Source: JBPOFY01 sp051252415 (GTDB taxonomy: Bacteria > Verrucomicrobiota > Verrucomicrobiia > Opitutales > Coraliomargaritaceae). Taken from it: a stretch of DNA of 64,000 nucleotides. Shown here piece by piece: positions 17,340 through 25,342 of this stretch. A program made the translations under genes and the position numbers. The stretch is taken from positions 1 to 64,000 of the forward strand of contig JBPOGA010000010.1 of the NCBI GenBank assembly GCA_051252415.1, read 5' to 3'. Position 1 is the stretch's first letter. Every line of letters starts with the position of its first letter. A model generated the notes under the pieces. The model made no database searches, was not told the DNA's origin, and saw only the letters and a list, made by a program, of their open reading frames with translations.

Positions 17340-17424
17340 ACTTAATCAACTTGCCGGCGACATGTGAATTTATCACCGCCACGTAGCGATTCTACGCTAC
17401 GATTCGCGTTCGCTTCCATCCATA

Positions 17425-17642
17425 AGGACTGAGAGTAGCTTGGATAATCGAGGCTGAGTCAGTCAGTGGAAGAAATCAGCCACTGATCAAGTGTGAGGCT
17501 AACTCTCGGTGTTCCACCTTGTTTATAGCCGACGTAAACGTTGATTCATGATCCATCGGGGCTACGTCCCACCTATGGGTCCATCAAATCAAAGGGAATA
17601 TAAGAGGCCACCATCCGTTTCACGGATGGCTGGCCTCTTTTC
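17425..17642 (+). ncRNA. Second copy of the 3' domain of the large RNA
   Basis: From 17471 to 17581 this matches 15031-15141 without gaps, with about eight differences in 111 bases by hand count; the first 67 bases differ at one position. The CTGAGAGT stem strand (17429-17436), the TCAGTGG/CCACTGA stem, GGTG-TTC-CACC, GATCCAT/ATGGGTC around GGGGC-TAC-GTCCC, and the terminator all recur. Some changes preserve pairing, such as C to U opposite G in the GGGGC stem. The 5' domain is absent. A separate hairpin, CGTAGCG-ATTCTA-CGCTACG, lies upstream at 17382-17401. Confidence 0.62.
17602..17642 (+). terminator. Terminator of the second RNA copy
   Basis: AAGAGGCCA/TGGCCTCTT encloses CCATCCG-TTTCA-CGGATGG, followed by TTTTCT. 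It has the same architecture as 15162-15204. Confidence 0.75.
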
Positions 17643-17659
17643 TAACTTCTTCCTGAAGG

Positions 17660-17700
17660 TGACCAGTTGGTCATTTATCCACGTATCGTCATCTGGCGAT
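17660..17700 (+). promoter_or_regulatory. Two-hairpin leader before family B member 4
   Basis: TGACC-AGTT-GGTCA (17660-17673) and ATCGTC-ATCT-GGCGAT (17685-17700) correspond to the leader hairpins at 15221-15262. The A-rich spacer after them (AACTAAAACCAACA) is also shared. Confidence 0.6.
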
Positions 17701-17725
17701 TTTCTATAACTAAAACCAACATAAG

Positions 17726-18061
17726 ATGAAAAAAATAAGACCTACAATTAAAAGCCTAAAAAACAGAAAACCCGTCTTCGAAGACGAATCCGGAACCAAA
17801 GTATTCTGCATCGGCGAAAACCAATATGCCATCCAGCTAGATAGGAAAAAGATGCCAATATGTGCATTCGAATCCAAAGATTTCGGATCACTTCTGAAAA
17901 AATACGGCCACGAGGTTAGACATGTAAACATTACAAAATATAATTGTGTAATGTGTGCCTGCAAAGGTGAACTGCTCGATGTGCATCTACACCTCAAGCA
18001 CGAAGAAATCACTATCGAGAACAAAGGAAGAATTATGAGATCTACAGAGATTGATCTCTAG
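17726..18061 (+). CDS. Family B unknown protein, member 4 (N-terminal domain only)
   Basis: A 111-residue protein with the family N-terminal landmarks: K-V-F near 26, NQYAI, then MPICAFESKDF and LLKKY. A Cys pair (C-V-M-C-A-C) follows, at the place where member 2 has C-T-C-Q-I-C. It stops before the C-terminal domain found in members 1-3, as member 5 also does. The two-length pattern therefore looks like a real domain boundary rather than a random truncation. It has its own leader and terminator. Confidence 0.72.
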   Translation: MKKIRPTIKSLKNRKPVFEDESGTKVFCIGENQYAIQLDRKKMPICAFESKDFGSLLKKYGHEVRHVNITKYNCVMCACKGELLDVHLHLKHEEITIENKGRIMRSTEIDL

Positions 18062-18069
18062 TATGCTCG

Positions 18070-18099
18070 CCGCCCCCATTTGTTGGGGGCGGTATTTAT
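18070..18099 (+). terminator. Rho-independent terminator
   Basis: CCGCCCCC-ATTTGTT-GGGGGCGG followed by TATTTAT, nine bases after the stop of family B member 4. The region 18100-18273 up to the next start holds no gene that I can support. Confidence 0.8.
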
Positions 18100-18273
18100 C
18101 ATCTCCAACATCCTCGGGGCTCCATGCATTGAAACGTGGAACTCACCTGTAGAGATACCCGAAATTCTCTTCTGCGGAGATAATCTCACGTCACTTGACA
18201 ACAGCGCAAATAATTCAAAAGAGAAATCAGCGGGAATTCTACGACATGATAAAAAACCCTAAAAAATACAACT

Positions 18274-19155
18274 ATGACAATGAAAAAATTCAAAACACTA
18301 AGTGAGATCGACCGTGGCCGACTTCTTTTTCAAACAGAGTCTGACGGACACGTCGAAGAACTCTACCGCGCCACTACAAATGAGTATGTTTTGTGTCGCG
18401 GCACGGAGGAAATCATCCTTCCTGGCAGAGCTGCAGCTATTGAATGGGCCGTTAATAATAAACAATGCGAGGGGAATTTTGATTTTTTCCAGCAATGTGC
18501 TGAAGTCGTTCGCATTCCATTCGGAACAACAGTACCTGAAGTTCGCCCGAGCTGCGATAACTGTTTTGAAGAGATCCCAATTGATCCCTTAGTACGCATG
18601 AAGGAATTAATACAGCACCCGGCCTTCAACACATGCATCGTGCAGCATAATGAAGGAGAGGAAGTCATTCGCCTTAATAAAAAGCAGCGCAAAGAAGTCA
18701 TACGCTACGTGTTACAAATGATTGAAGGTAATTACCGATTCGGAGACCACGTGCGTCTATCAGATGAATATCATATTTTCCGGATGGATTCCTCCGACGA
18801 GCAATATATGCATCGCTTCTCCCTCTTCTCATCCAAAGGCAACAGCCAGGCATTAGATCGTAAAAAAGAGCGTGTGGTTACAACAAACATGGAAACCTTT
18901 GTAGCGTTCTCAGGAAAAAACCTTCCCTACGACTTCAAACAAAGAGATTGCGACGAACTAACTTGGCTCAAAATTGACAGCAGGGAGTCGTATACAGCCA
19001 AGAATCTAAAACGTTTCGCTGTGATTGCGATCGCAGTCAACATGTTTGACCAAGTGGATTACGAGGCAATCGGGTCGCCAGCAATGAATCCACTCGAAAT
19101 CCTCTTCGACCAGGGAATCCTTCCATATGAGAACCCTGAGCCATTCGATTATTAA
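18274..19155 (+). CDS. Family A unknown protein, member 3
   Basis: A 293-residue protein; starts at 18274 and 18280 are both ATG, and the second (MKKFKTLSE) lines up with member 2. It has all family A landmarks: DRGRLLFQTESDGHVEELY, GTTVPEVRP, KELIQHP, NTCIVQ, METFVAFSG, ELTWLKIDS, and NPLEIL near the end. The N-terminal third is close to member 2 at the DNA level, and similarity falls off downstream. Member 4 follows 91 bases later with no terminator between, so members 3 and 4 may share a transcript. Confidence 0.77.
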   Translation: MTMKKFKTLSEIDRGRLLFQTESDGHVEELYRATTNEYVLCRGTEEIILPGRAAAIEWAVNNKQCEGNFDFFQQCAEVVRIPFGTTVPEVRPSCDNCFEEIPIDPLVRMKELIQHPAFNTCIVQHNEGEEVIRLNKKQRKEVIRYVLQMIEGNYRFGDHVRLSDEYHIFRMDSSDEQYMHRFSLFSSKGNSQALDRKKERVVTTNMETFVAFSGKNLPYDFKQRDCDELTWLKIDSRESYTAKNLKRFAVIAIAVNMFDQVDYEAIGSPAMNPLEILFDQGILPYENPEPFDY

Positions 19156-19246
19156 CCTGAGAACTAACACATGTATACTTTACAAAGCATTCGTGAGATG
19201 GGGAGAACACTATTGTAAACACCCACGCAACATTGAACAGAAATCT

Positions 19247-20047
19247 ATGAAAGACTTTTCACATATTACCGAAGTCGGCCGAGGCCGAAGTTTATACAGC
19301 ACTACTGCGAGTGGTATTCACGAAGAACTATTCAGAACCACAACAAATGAGTATATACTCTCTCGTGGCACTGAAGACATTATTCTGACGGATTTAGATG
19401 CCGCGCTCTCTTGGGCTAAGACCTGTGGTCTTTGCCTAGGAAAGCGCGATTTTTTGCAACGCTGCGTCAACGTGATGCGAATTCCGTATGCTGATATACA
19501 ACTTATGGTCTGTATTTTCGACGAGTGCGAAGCAGACGAGCACAGAACGGATTCGTCGACGAGAATATTAGAACTAATACAGCACCCAGCCTATAATACT
19601 TGTATAGTTAAGCATTCGGGTGGCGAAGAAACGCTTTGCTTAGATTCAAAGCAGCGTGATCAAGTTATTCGCATGGTAAGTACCATTCTCGAAAGCGACT
19701 ACTACTCTGAAGGCAGTGTCGATTTAGCAGGAGGCATGGAAATCACTTATAGAAACTCCGATCAATTCCGGGAGGCGTTATACTTACAGATCAACGGACT
19801 CGGATTTGAGTTGGAGACCTTTTTTGTATTCGCGGGATTTGATTTACCAGTGGACTTTTCGCGACGGAAGATCGACGAAACAACTTGGCTGCGGGTGAAA
19901 GATGCCGAAGCAATCTGGTCATCAGAGACATCTGCTAATATGGCTATGGTCGCTATCGCGGTCAATATCCACTTCCAGCTCAACTTCGAACGGGTTTATT
20001 CATCTGGTGAAGATCCCCTCGAAATTCTCGATGAGCTACCATGGTAA
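19247..20047 (+). CDS. Family A unknown protein, member 4
   Basis: A 266-residue protein from the ATG at 19247, chosen by alignment (MKDFSHITEVGRGRSLY); the upstream frame to 19127 overlaps member 3 and has no family match. Landmarks are E-E-L-F-R-T-T-T-N-E-Y, RILELIQHPAYNTC, LETFFVFAG, TTWLRV and AIAVNIHFQ. It ends shortly after DPLEIL and lacks the longer tail of member 2. Function is unknown. Confidence 0.76.
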   Translation: MKDFSHITEVGRGRSLYSTTASGIHEELFRTTTNEYILSRGTEDIILTDLDAALSWAKTCGLCLGKRDFLQRCVNVMRIPYADIQLMVCIFDECEADEHRTDSSTRILELIQHPAYNTCIVKHSGGEETLCLDSKQRDQVIRMVSTILESDYYSEGSVDLAGGMEITYRNSDQFREALYLQINGLGFELETFFVFAGFDLPVDFSRRKIDETTWLRVKDAEAIWSSETSANMAMVAIAVNIHFQLNFERVYSSGEDPLEILDELPW

Positions 20048-20199
20048 TCTGAGAATCTCCCGATGACATGCCGGAGGAAGAGCCCACGCATCCGATTCTC
20101 GGACACCTAGGCTCTGTTAAAATTTCTTTGAAGGGTTCGCCTATCAGCCATCCATTCGCACGTCGCCTTGCGACTACCATTCAAAACAGACATTATACC

Positions 20200-20538
20200 A
20201 TGAAAAAAATATCAAACACCAAGAAGTTATTAGAAAACGCCGAACTCGTTGCCGCAGACGCCTACGAGACCAAAATTTGGCGACAAGGAAAGCACCAGTA
20301 TGCCGTCACGATGGATCAGAGAGAGGATCCAATCTATGCCTTCAAATCGAGGAGCTTTACGCGCTTCCTTACTATGCTCGAATTAGAGATTATTTATATC
20401 TCTGTAACAAAAAGCATCTGTCAAACAGAGGCATCCGCAAAGCCCACGTGGGAAATCCGACTGATGATACAAGGCGGAGTGATTTACTATATAGGCAGCA
20501 ATGGCGTCATAGTGAAAGTCACGCAGGTTGAGGTATAG
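20200..20538 (+). CDS. Family B unknown protein, member 5 (N-terminal domain only)
   Basis: A 112-residue protein from the ATG at 20200, which resembles the N-termini of members 2 and 4 (MKK). It has TKIWRQGKHQYAV, then DPIYAFKSRSF and FLTMLEL, closely parallel to member 2, and stops where the C-terminal domain would begin. The leader has a hairpin GTCGC-CTT-GCGAC at the position of the second leader hairpin seen at 15245 and 17685. An upstream ATG at 20068 would place that leader inside the gene and is not favoured. Confidence 0.7.
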   Translation: MKKISNTKKLLENAELVAADAYETKIWRQGKHQYAVTMDQREDPIYAFKSRSFTRFLTMLELEIIYISVTKSICQTEASAKPTWEIRLMIQGGVIYYIGSNGVIVKVTQVEV

Positions 20539-20559
20539 CCAGAATGGCGCAGAAAGGAT

Positions 20560-20583
20560 GCCGTCCCCAGCCTCGGGGACGGC
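20560..20583 (+). terminator. Hairpin after family B member 5
   Basis: GCCGTCCCC-AGCCTC-GGGGACGGC is a perfect 9-bp GC stem 21 bases after the stop. The T run is missing. The gap 20584-20953 holds no gene; a distant pair CTCCAGA (20713-20719) and TCTGGAG (20781-20787) could close a larger stem. Confidence 0.6.
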
Positions 20584-20953
20584 GACCAATGCATGCTACG
20601 CATAGACTCAACTCGCTTATACAAACATCGAATCTGTATACCCAAACAGGTTTTATTGCCGACAGTCTCCTCTCAAGCACCGCCCCGCGAAGATTAGTCG
20701 TCTTGAGAACGACTCCAGATGGCGAAAAAACCCAGAATTTGCAGTTACTACCGTCTCGAATTCCATATCTCGTCGGCGATTCTGGAGTATAAAAATACAT
20801 TGGCGGCAATTAATCAGCTCAACAGAGCAAGCATAAAATAAAGCATAAGCCATTGATTGGAAGCGAATTAAGAAAACAAAGAGTCTTGATCTGAAATTTA
20901 ATCTGCACAAAACTCGATTTGTAAAATTCGAGAAAAGGCCAAGAGAAAGCAAT

Positions 20954-21133
20954 ATGGCCGAAATACATCTTAAACAATTCGTCTCACGCAAGGAGGCCGC
21001 TCGAATCCTCTCTTGCTCCTATAAGCACATCTATCGGTTAGATAAACGAGGCGCTTTAAAATGCTACCCGCTACCGGGGAGCCCACGCCCGAGATACCTC
21101 AAGTCAGACGTTCTGAAACTAACCGAACGATAG
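20954..21133 (+). CDS. Excisionase-like small DNA-binding protein (MerR/HTH_17 type)
   Basis: The ATG at 20954 opens a 59-residue protein containing FVSRKEAARILSCSYKHIY, then a short turn and PRPRYLKSDV. This is the helix-turn-helix plus wing arrangement of the HTH_17/excisionase family: a sticky-helix start, A-A-x-x-L, a recognition helix with Y-x-x-I-Y-R-L, and R-Y-L-K-S-D-V at the wing. It lies 55 bases before the integrase gene on the same strand, the usual place for a directionality factor. It could also be a transcriptional regulator of the integrase. Confidence 0.8.
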   Translation: MAEIHLKQFVSRKEAARILSCSYKHIYRLDKRGALKCYPLPGSPRPRYLKSDVLKLTER

Positions 21134-21188
21134 CACCGTCGTGCACCCTTTCGAGTACGCGAAATAAAACTCTCAAACACCCTCAACC

Positions 21189-22571
21189 ATGCCACCGCAA
21201 ATACAGCGCAACCGGGGACAATATACCCCAAAGCAAATGCGCGATGGCAAGTGGCTGCTGAAATGGCCCGTGCAAGGGATTACCCCGTCCGGGAAACAGA
21301 AGATCAAGAGCGCTACTTTCAAAACGAAGCAGGCAGCAATAGCTTTTGCGGCAAAAATCAACAGTCGATTCCGCGAGGAAGGTTTTAAACGCGAAACTGC
21401 AATTGTAGTGGGCGAAAACTCGCCTTTAGCCATACCAGACACTGACGGTCCCAAAACAATGTACGAGGCGGCAGAAGAGTATATCTCCGCCTATGAAGCC
21501 AGCTTGAAGGCCCATGACAAGCGAGTAAGAAAGAATCCCAAACACAAGAAACGTCGTGCGAACGAGGTACTCGCTTCAGCAGGAGAACACACAGACACAT
21601 ATGTCAGCCGAAACACTCTGGAAACCAAATATGCACCGCCAATCAGACGCCTTTGCTCAAAGAGCCAACTAGGCGATTTGCCGCTGGAAGAAGTGACCGC
21701 TTCTGACCTTAGGCTACATTTAGAGCTACAGGATTATGCAATATCGACCTACAATGAGAGAATCGGACTATTTGAGCGTTTCTTCAAGTGGTGTATAGAT
21801 CCTAGGCGCGGCTATCTCAACGCATCCCCGGTCGCTGGGCTAACACGCCTAAAAGACGAATGGCAAGAACCTGAAATCTTAACAACCGATGAGATCTCAG
21901 ATCTATTTAGAGCAGCAGAGAAAATTGATCCAGGACTTATCCCTGTCCTCACACTTCGGGTACACGCAGGCCTCCGAAGTTGCGAAGTGAAACGTATGTC
22001 GGCTGATGATATAAAGTGGGATCAAAGACTAATCGACATCCGAGGTGAAGTCGCGAAGAGATACAGCCCTGATCGCCCTCTACCTAGAAAATTGGAAGGC
22101 CTACCCGATGCTGTCTGGCTCTGGCTAGAATCTGTTGGAGGCAGAAATGTGAAGATAGACACCTGCAACCTCTACAAACGCATGCTAGCTATCCTTGAGG
22201 AAGCTGGCGTCGAATATAAACGAAACTGCCTGAGACACAGTTTCTGCTCCTACGCTTACTCTCTACTGGGAGATGACGGCGTCGTCAGGAAATGGTCAGG
22301 TCACCGCAAAGCATCCGCGTTTTTCGACAATTACGTCAATGTAAGCTTGAGCTCAAAAGCCGAAGCAAAGGAGTTCTTTAAACTTCGTCCCACCGGCGAC
22401 CACTCTTCTAGACTAGGGAACCGACGTAAACGACACCAACCAACTATCCAATGGCCCACTACGTCGGCATTTCGGGAGCTAATAATGACCATGAGTAATG
22501 TTAAAATCGCGAAAGAACTCAACTGCACTGAAGCTGCTGTCCGCAAAGAACGGAAAAAACGCGGAATTTAG
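21189..22571 (+). CDS. Tyrosine recombinase (integrase) with C-terminal helix-turn-helix
   Basis: A 460-residue phage-type integrase. The N-terminal arm-binding region (GITPSGKQKIKSATFKTKQAA) is followed by a SAM-like core-binding domain (about 150-220) and the catalytic domain. Catalytic residues seen are Arg in HAGLRSCEVKRM, Arg-His in CLRHSF, His in WSGHRKAS and the Tyr nucleophile in FFDNYVNV. The first position of the H-x-x-R box is Asn (NCLR). About 65 residues beyond the Tyr end in NVKIAKELNCTEAAVRKER, which reads as an added helix-turn-helix. It sits next to tRNA-Gly and marks the element end. Confidence 0.92.
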   Translation: MPPQIQRNRGQYTPKQMRDGKWLLKWPVQGITPSGKQKIKSATFKTKQAAIAFAAKINSRFREEGFKRETAIVVGENSPLAIPDTDGPKTMYEAAEEYISAYEASLKAHDKRVRKNPKHKKRRANEVLASAGEHTDTYVSRNTLETKYAPPIRRLCSKSQLGDLPLEEVTASDLRLHLELQDYAISTYNERIGLFERFFKWCIDPRRGYLNASPVAGLTRLKDEWQEPEILTTDEISDLFRAAEKIDPGLIPVLTLRVHAGLRSCEVKRMSADDIKWDQRLIDIRGEVAKRYSPDRPLPRKLEGLPDAVWLWLESVGGRNVKIDTCNLYKRMLAILEEAGVEYKRNCLRHSFCSYAYSLLGDDGVVRKWSGHRKASAFFDNYVNVSLSSKAEAKEFFKLRPTGDHSSRLGNRRKRHQPTIQWPTTSAFRELIMTMSNVKIAKELNCTEAAVRKERKKRGI

Positions 22572-22626
22572 CCATAAAACGGTTCGAGGCCAAATCAGTT
22601 TAAAATCACTTTAAATTGTCCAAACC

Positions 22627-22646
22627 AGTCCACTTTAGTCCACTTT
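22627..22646. repeat. Tandem 10-bp repeat, candidate integrase arm site
   Basis: AGTCCACTTT occurs twice with no gap, between the integrase stop codon and the tRNA 3' end. A related CACTTTAAATTG lies just upstream. Arm-type sites of integrases are usually short direct repeats in this position. Confidence 0.5.
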
Positions 22647-22702
22647 CGGGATAGTGAGTCGCACACAGAGCGAGCAGCATGGCATCATCATACAAACGAA
22701 AA

Positions 22703-22731
22703 CCCCTAAGCCTCAAGGACTTAGGGGTTTA
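22703..22731. terminator. Terminator between integrase and tRNA-Gly
   Basis: CCCCTAAG-9 bases-CTTAGGGG is a perfect 8-bp stem, with TTTT reading leftward behind the tRNA and TTT reading rightward behind the integrase. Confidence 0.7.
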
Positions 22732-22736
22732 AAAAA

Positions 22737-22812
<76 letters not shown>

Positions 22813-22877
22813 TTTCTTTGAAGAAGCCGAAACAATCTATATCATTTTCCGACTGTCAACGCGTTTTTCTAAAAAAA

Positions 22878-23744
22878 TTAATTTTCTAAATCTAGGTCGA
22901 TAGTGAATTTTCGACGAATCGTATCAGGCAATGCAAACAAGTTGTTTTCACGTAGACTCTTCGCTGTGGCATCATCAAATAGCACACGTAAAACTGGCTG
23001 TAATTTTTCCGCATCACGTTGGTTGAAAGCGATGTGAAATGCCAATCGTATCGGATAATCGCCATAGTGAACATTATCCTCAGAAGGTCCATATGCTGGA
23101 GAATCTGAGTTTTTTGCCACCATAATAGCCTTCACGCGGGCATTCGTCGGAACATCGGAAAGCACGCCAATCGAAGCTGCATCAGTTGCAATCAGCTCTT
23201 CCACCTCTGTGTTTTTCACCATTGCCACTTTTTGCTTCATCGCACCACCTTGAAAGACAACATGCTTAAAGAGCTCAAGTGAGATACTACCTTCCGATGG
23301 TCCTGCTAGTGGCTTGATCGAACGACTGCCCCAACCCGAAAGTCCGAGCTCTCCCCATGTGTTGTAGTTGTATTCCTCATTCGAGCCGAAAATACCTCCT
23401 AGACGACTCAGTGTGATTTCATCAATCGGGTTACTCTCGTGCACGACGACGACCGCGATATCGTATGCAAAAGGATAAGTGGAATATCCCTCGCGCAAGT
23501 TCGAATCAACTTCTGGCACAGCGATAATCGCCAAATCAATTTCATCAGAGTGCAATTGATCTATCGCTGGCAAGCTACCGACACTCTCAATTATAAAGTC
23601 GATATCGTTGGCTTCGCCATAAGCCTCTAGAGGTGCTTTGATAAAATCAGCAAGCAAATCGGAAGCTGAAATACGAATTTCTGCGGCTTGCAACGAATAC
23701 GACGCTAGAGCAGCGAAAAATAAACTAGTGAAACGAAAAGGCAT
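22878..23744 (-). CDS. PstS-like periplasmic substrate-binding protein
   Basis: A 288-residue protein with a signal peptide (RFTSLFFAALASYSLQA, cut near residue 20) and a type II periplasmic binding fold: EIRISASDLLADF at the start, LAIIAVPE near 90, and GPSEGSISLELF near 170 in the place of the phosphate-loop segment of PstS proteins. It probably binds a small anion such as phosphate, but no transporter genes are adjacent. It lies 110 bases downstream of the NtrC-type regulator on the same strand, so the two may be co-transcribed. Confidence 0.8.
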   Translation of the reverse strand: MPFRFTSLFFAALASYSLQAAEIRISASDLLADFIKAPLEAYGEANDIDFIIESVGSLPAIDQLHSDEIDLAIIAVPEVDSNLREGYSTYPFAYDIAVVVVHESNPIDEITLSRLGGIFGSNEEYNYNTWGELGLSGWGSRSIKPLAGPSEGSISLELFKHVVFQGGAMKQKVAMVKNTEVEELIATDAASIGVLSDVPTNARVKAIMVAKNSDSPAYGPSEDNVHYGDYPIRLAFHIAFNQRDAEKLQPVLRVLFDDATAKSLRENNLFALPDTIRRKFTIDLDLEN

Positions 23745-23854
23745 AACAAAAAATATGTAAAACAGCTTCAGTGTAGATGAATAGTGGGCTTATTTCTGTG
23801 CTTCAGTGGGTTATAGTCAAACCTCAATCAAAACTAGAATATTACAAGATCTGG

Positions 23855-25231
23855 TTACTTCCCGACATCTAATTCAGGCCATTGTGTAATCTTACGATGC
23901 AGGGTGCGGCGACTAATACCCATCAGCTCCGCCGCCTTGGTTCGGTTACCATTGGCCTTGATTAAAGCATTTCGAAGGAGGCGCTTTTCATTCTCTTCTT
24001 TACTCAGCGATGCGCTACTGCTGACCATCTGAGAAGAACCCTCAGATTCGATCACGGCATGATACTTCGGATCGAGGTCGTATTCATTGACCTCACTACC
24101 ACGCTTCAGAACAACGATGTTCTCGCAGAAATTCCGTAATTCACGGATATTGCCAGGCCATCTATACGCGGAGAGCACTTTCAAGGCACTTTCAGCTAAG
24201 TGAACAGGCTCCACCTCATTCTCTTTGGCAAAATATTTGATATAGTGATTGAGCAATATAATCAGATCTTCCGTGCGCTCGCGTAAGGCAGGTAAATTAA
24301 TTGTCACGACATTCAAACGATACAAGAGGTCTTCTCGAAACTCGCCGCTTTTGACCATCTCAACCAGATTGCGATTGGTAGCACAAACTAGACGCACATC
24401 CACATTCACTGTTTTCGAGCTACCAAGGCGCTCGAAACTACGTGTCTCTAGAAAGCGCAGTAACTTCACCTGTGTAGACGCGTCAATTTCACCGATTTCA
24501 TCTAAAAATAAGGTGCCCCCATCTGCCGTTTCAAATCGACCAATTCGGCGCTCTGTAGCTCCAGTAAAAGCACCCTTCTCATGACCAAAGAGCTCACTCT
24601 CCAGAAGGTTCGCCGCCAAGGCCGCACAATGCACAGGCACGAAAGCTTGGCGCGCACGATTACTATTCTGGTGTATTGCTTGCGCAATAAGCTCCTTACC
24701 TGTGCCTGTTTCACCTTCAAGGAGCACCGTTGCTTTAGAGGGTGCGACTAACTTCACCTTGTCCAACACATCGACTAAGTTCGGCGAATTACCGACGATG
24801 CCGTCAAAACTGTATTTCTTATCCAACCGTTCGTGCAGCACCACGTTCTCAGCCTCAATCGTGCGTGATTGCAGCGCACGTTTGATTAAAATCTCCAACT
24901 TCTCTAAACTCACTGGTTTAGTCAAAAAGTCGAATGCGCCACGGCGCATCGCCTCAACTGCCGTTTCCACGTTCCCGTAAGCCGTCATCATGATACAAAT
25001 CGGACGATTCGGCAACGTAATCGCCTTATCAATCACCTTGAGCCCGGACTTCCCTGCCATGCGCAGATCTGTGAGAACCACATCAAAAGTTTCGGCTTCC
25101 ATCAAATTAAAGGCTTCGTCCGCCCCTGATGCCATGTATACCTCGTATTCGTCCTCCAACGCTAAACTAAGCCCTTCGCGGGTGTTCTTTTCATCGTCGA
25201 CGATTAAAATTGTTGCTGGCATGTGAGACAA
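23855..25231 (-). CDS. NtrC-family sigma-54 response regulator
   Basis: A 458-residue three-domain regulator. The receiver domain has IVDDE near residue 10 and phospho-acceptor Asp55 in LTDLRM. The AAA+ domain has GETGTGKE, GAFTGA and LFLDEIGE, all intact. The C-terminal Fis helix-turn-helix is NRTKAAELMGISRRTL. By family it activates sigma-54 promoters after phosphorylation by a histidine kinase, but no kinase gene is next to it. The sigma-54 promoter at 57616 is a possible target, though no proof of that link is in the sequence. Confidence 0.93.
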   Translation of the reverse strand: MSHMPATILIVDDEKNTREGLSLALEDEYEVYMASGADEAFNLMEAETFDVVLTDLRMAGKSGLKVIDKAITLPNRPICIMMTAYGNVETAVEAMRRGAFDFLTKPVSLEKLEILIKRALQSRTIEAENVVLHERLDKKYSFDGIVGNSPNLVDVLDKVKLVAPSKATVLLEGETGTGKELIAQAIHQNSNRARQAFVPVHCAALAANLLESELFGHEKGAFTGATERRIGRFETADGGTLFLDEIGEIDASTQVKLLRFLETRSFERLGSSKTVNVDVRLVCATNRNLVEMVKSGEFREDLLYRLNVVTINLPALRERTEDLIILLNHYIKYFAKENEVEPVHLAESALKVLSAYRWPGNIRELRNFCENIVVLKRGSEVNEYDLDPKYHAVIESEGSSQMVSSSASLSKEENEKRLLRNALIKANGNRTKAAELMGISRRTLHRKITQWPELDVGK

Positions 25232-25342
25232 TTAGGCACATTTATACTTGAAATGCAATATTCACATTGCTTTGAAACTATTTGTCACATCCTTTGTCAG
25301 TGAAACGTCGAATAAAAGCATTTTAAACGAATTAAAATACCA

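Noticed and set aside
18080..18262. 60-codon frame before family A member 3
   Set aside because: It begins inside the terminator of the preceding gene and fills the leader of the next; no homology seen.
19762..19983. Minus-strand frame inside family A member 4
   Set aside because: Antisense shadow of a gene supported by three paralogues.
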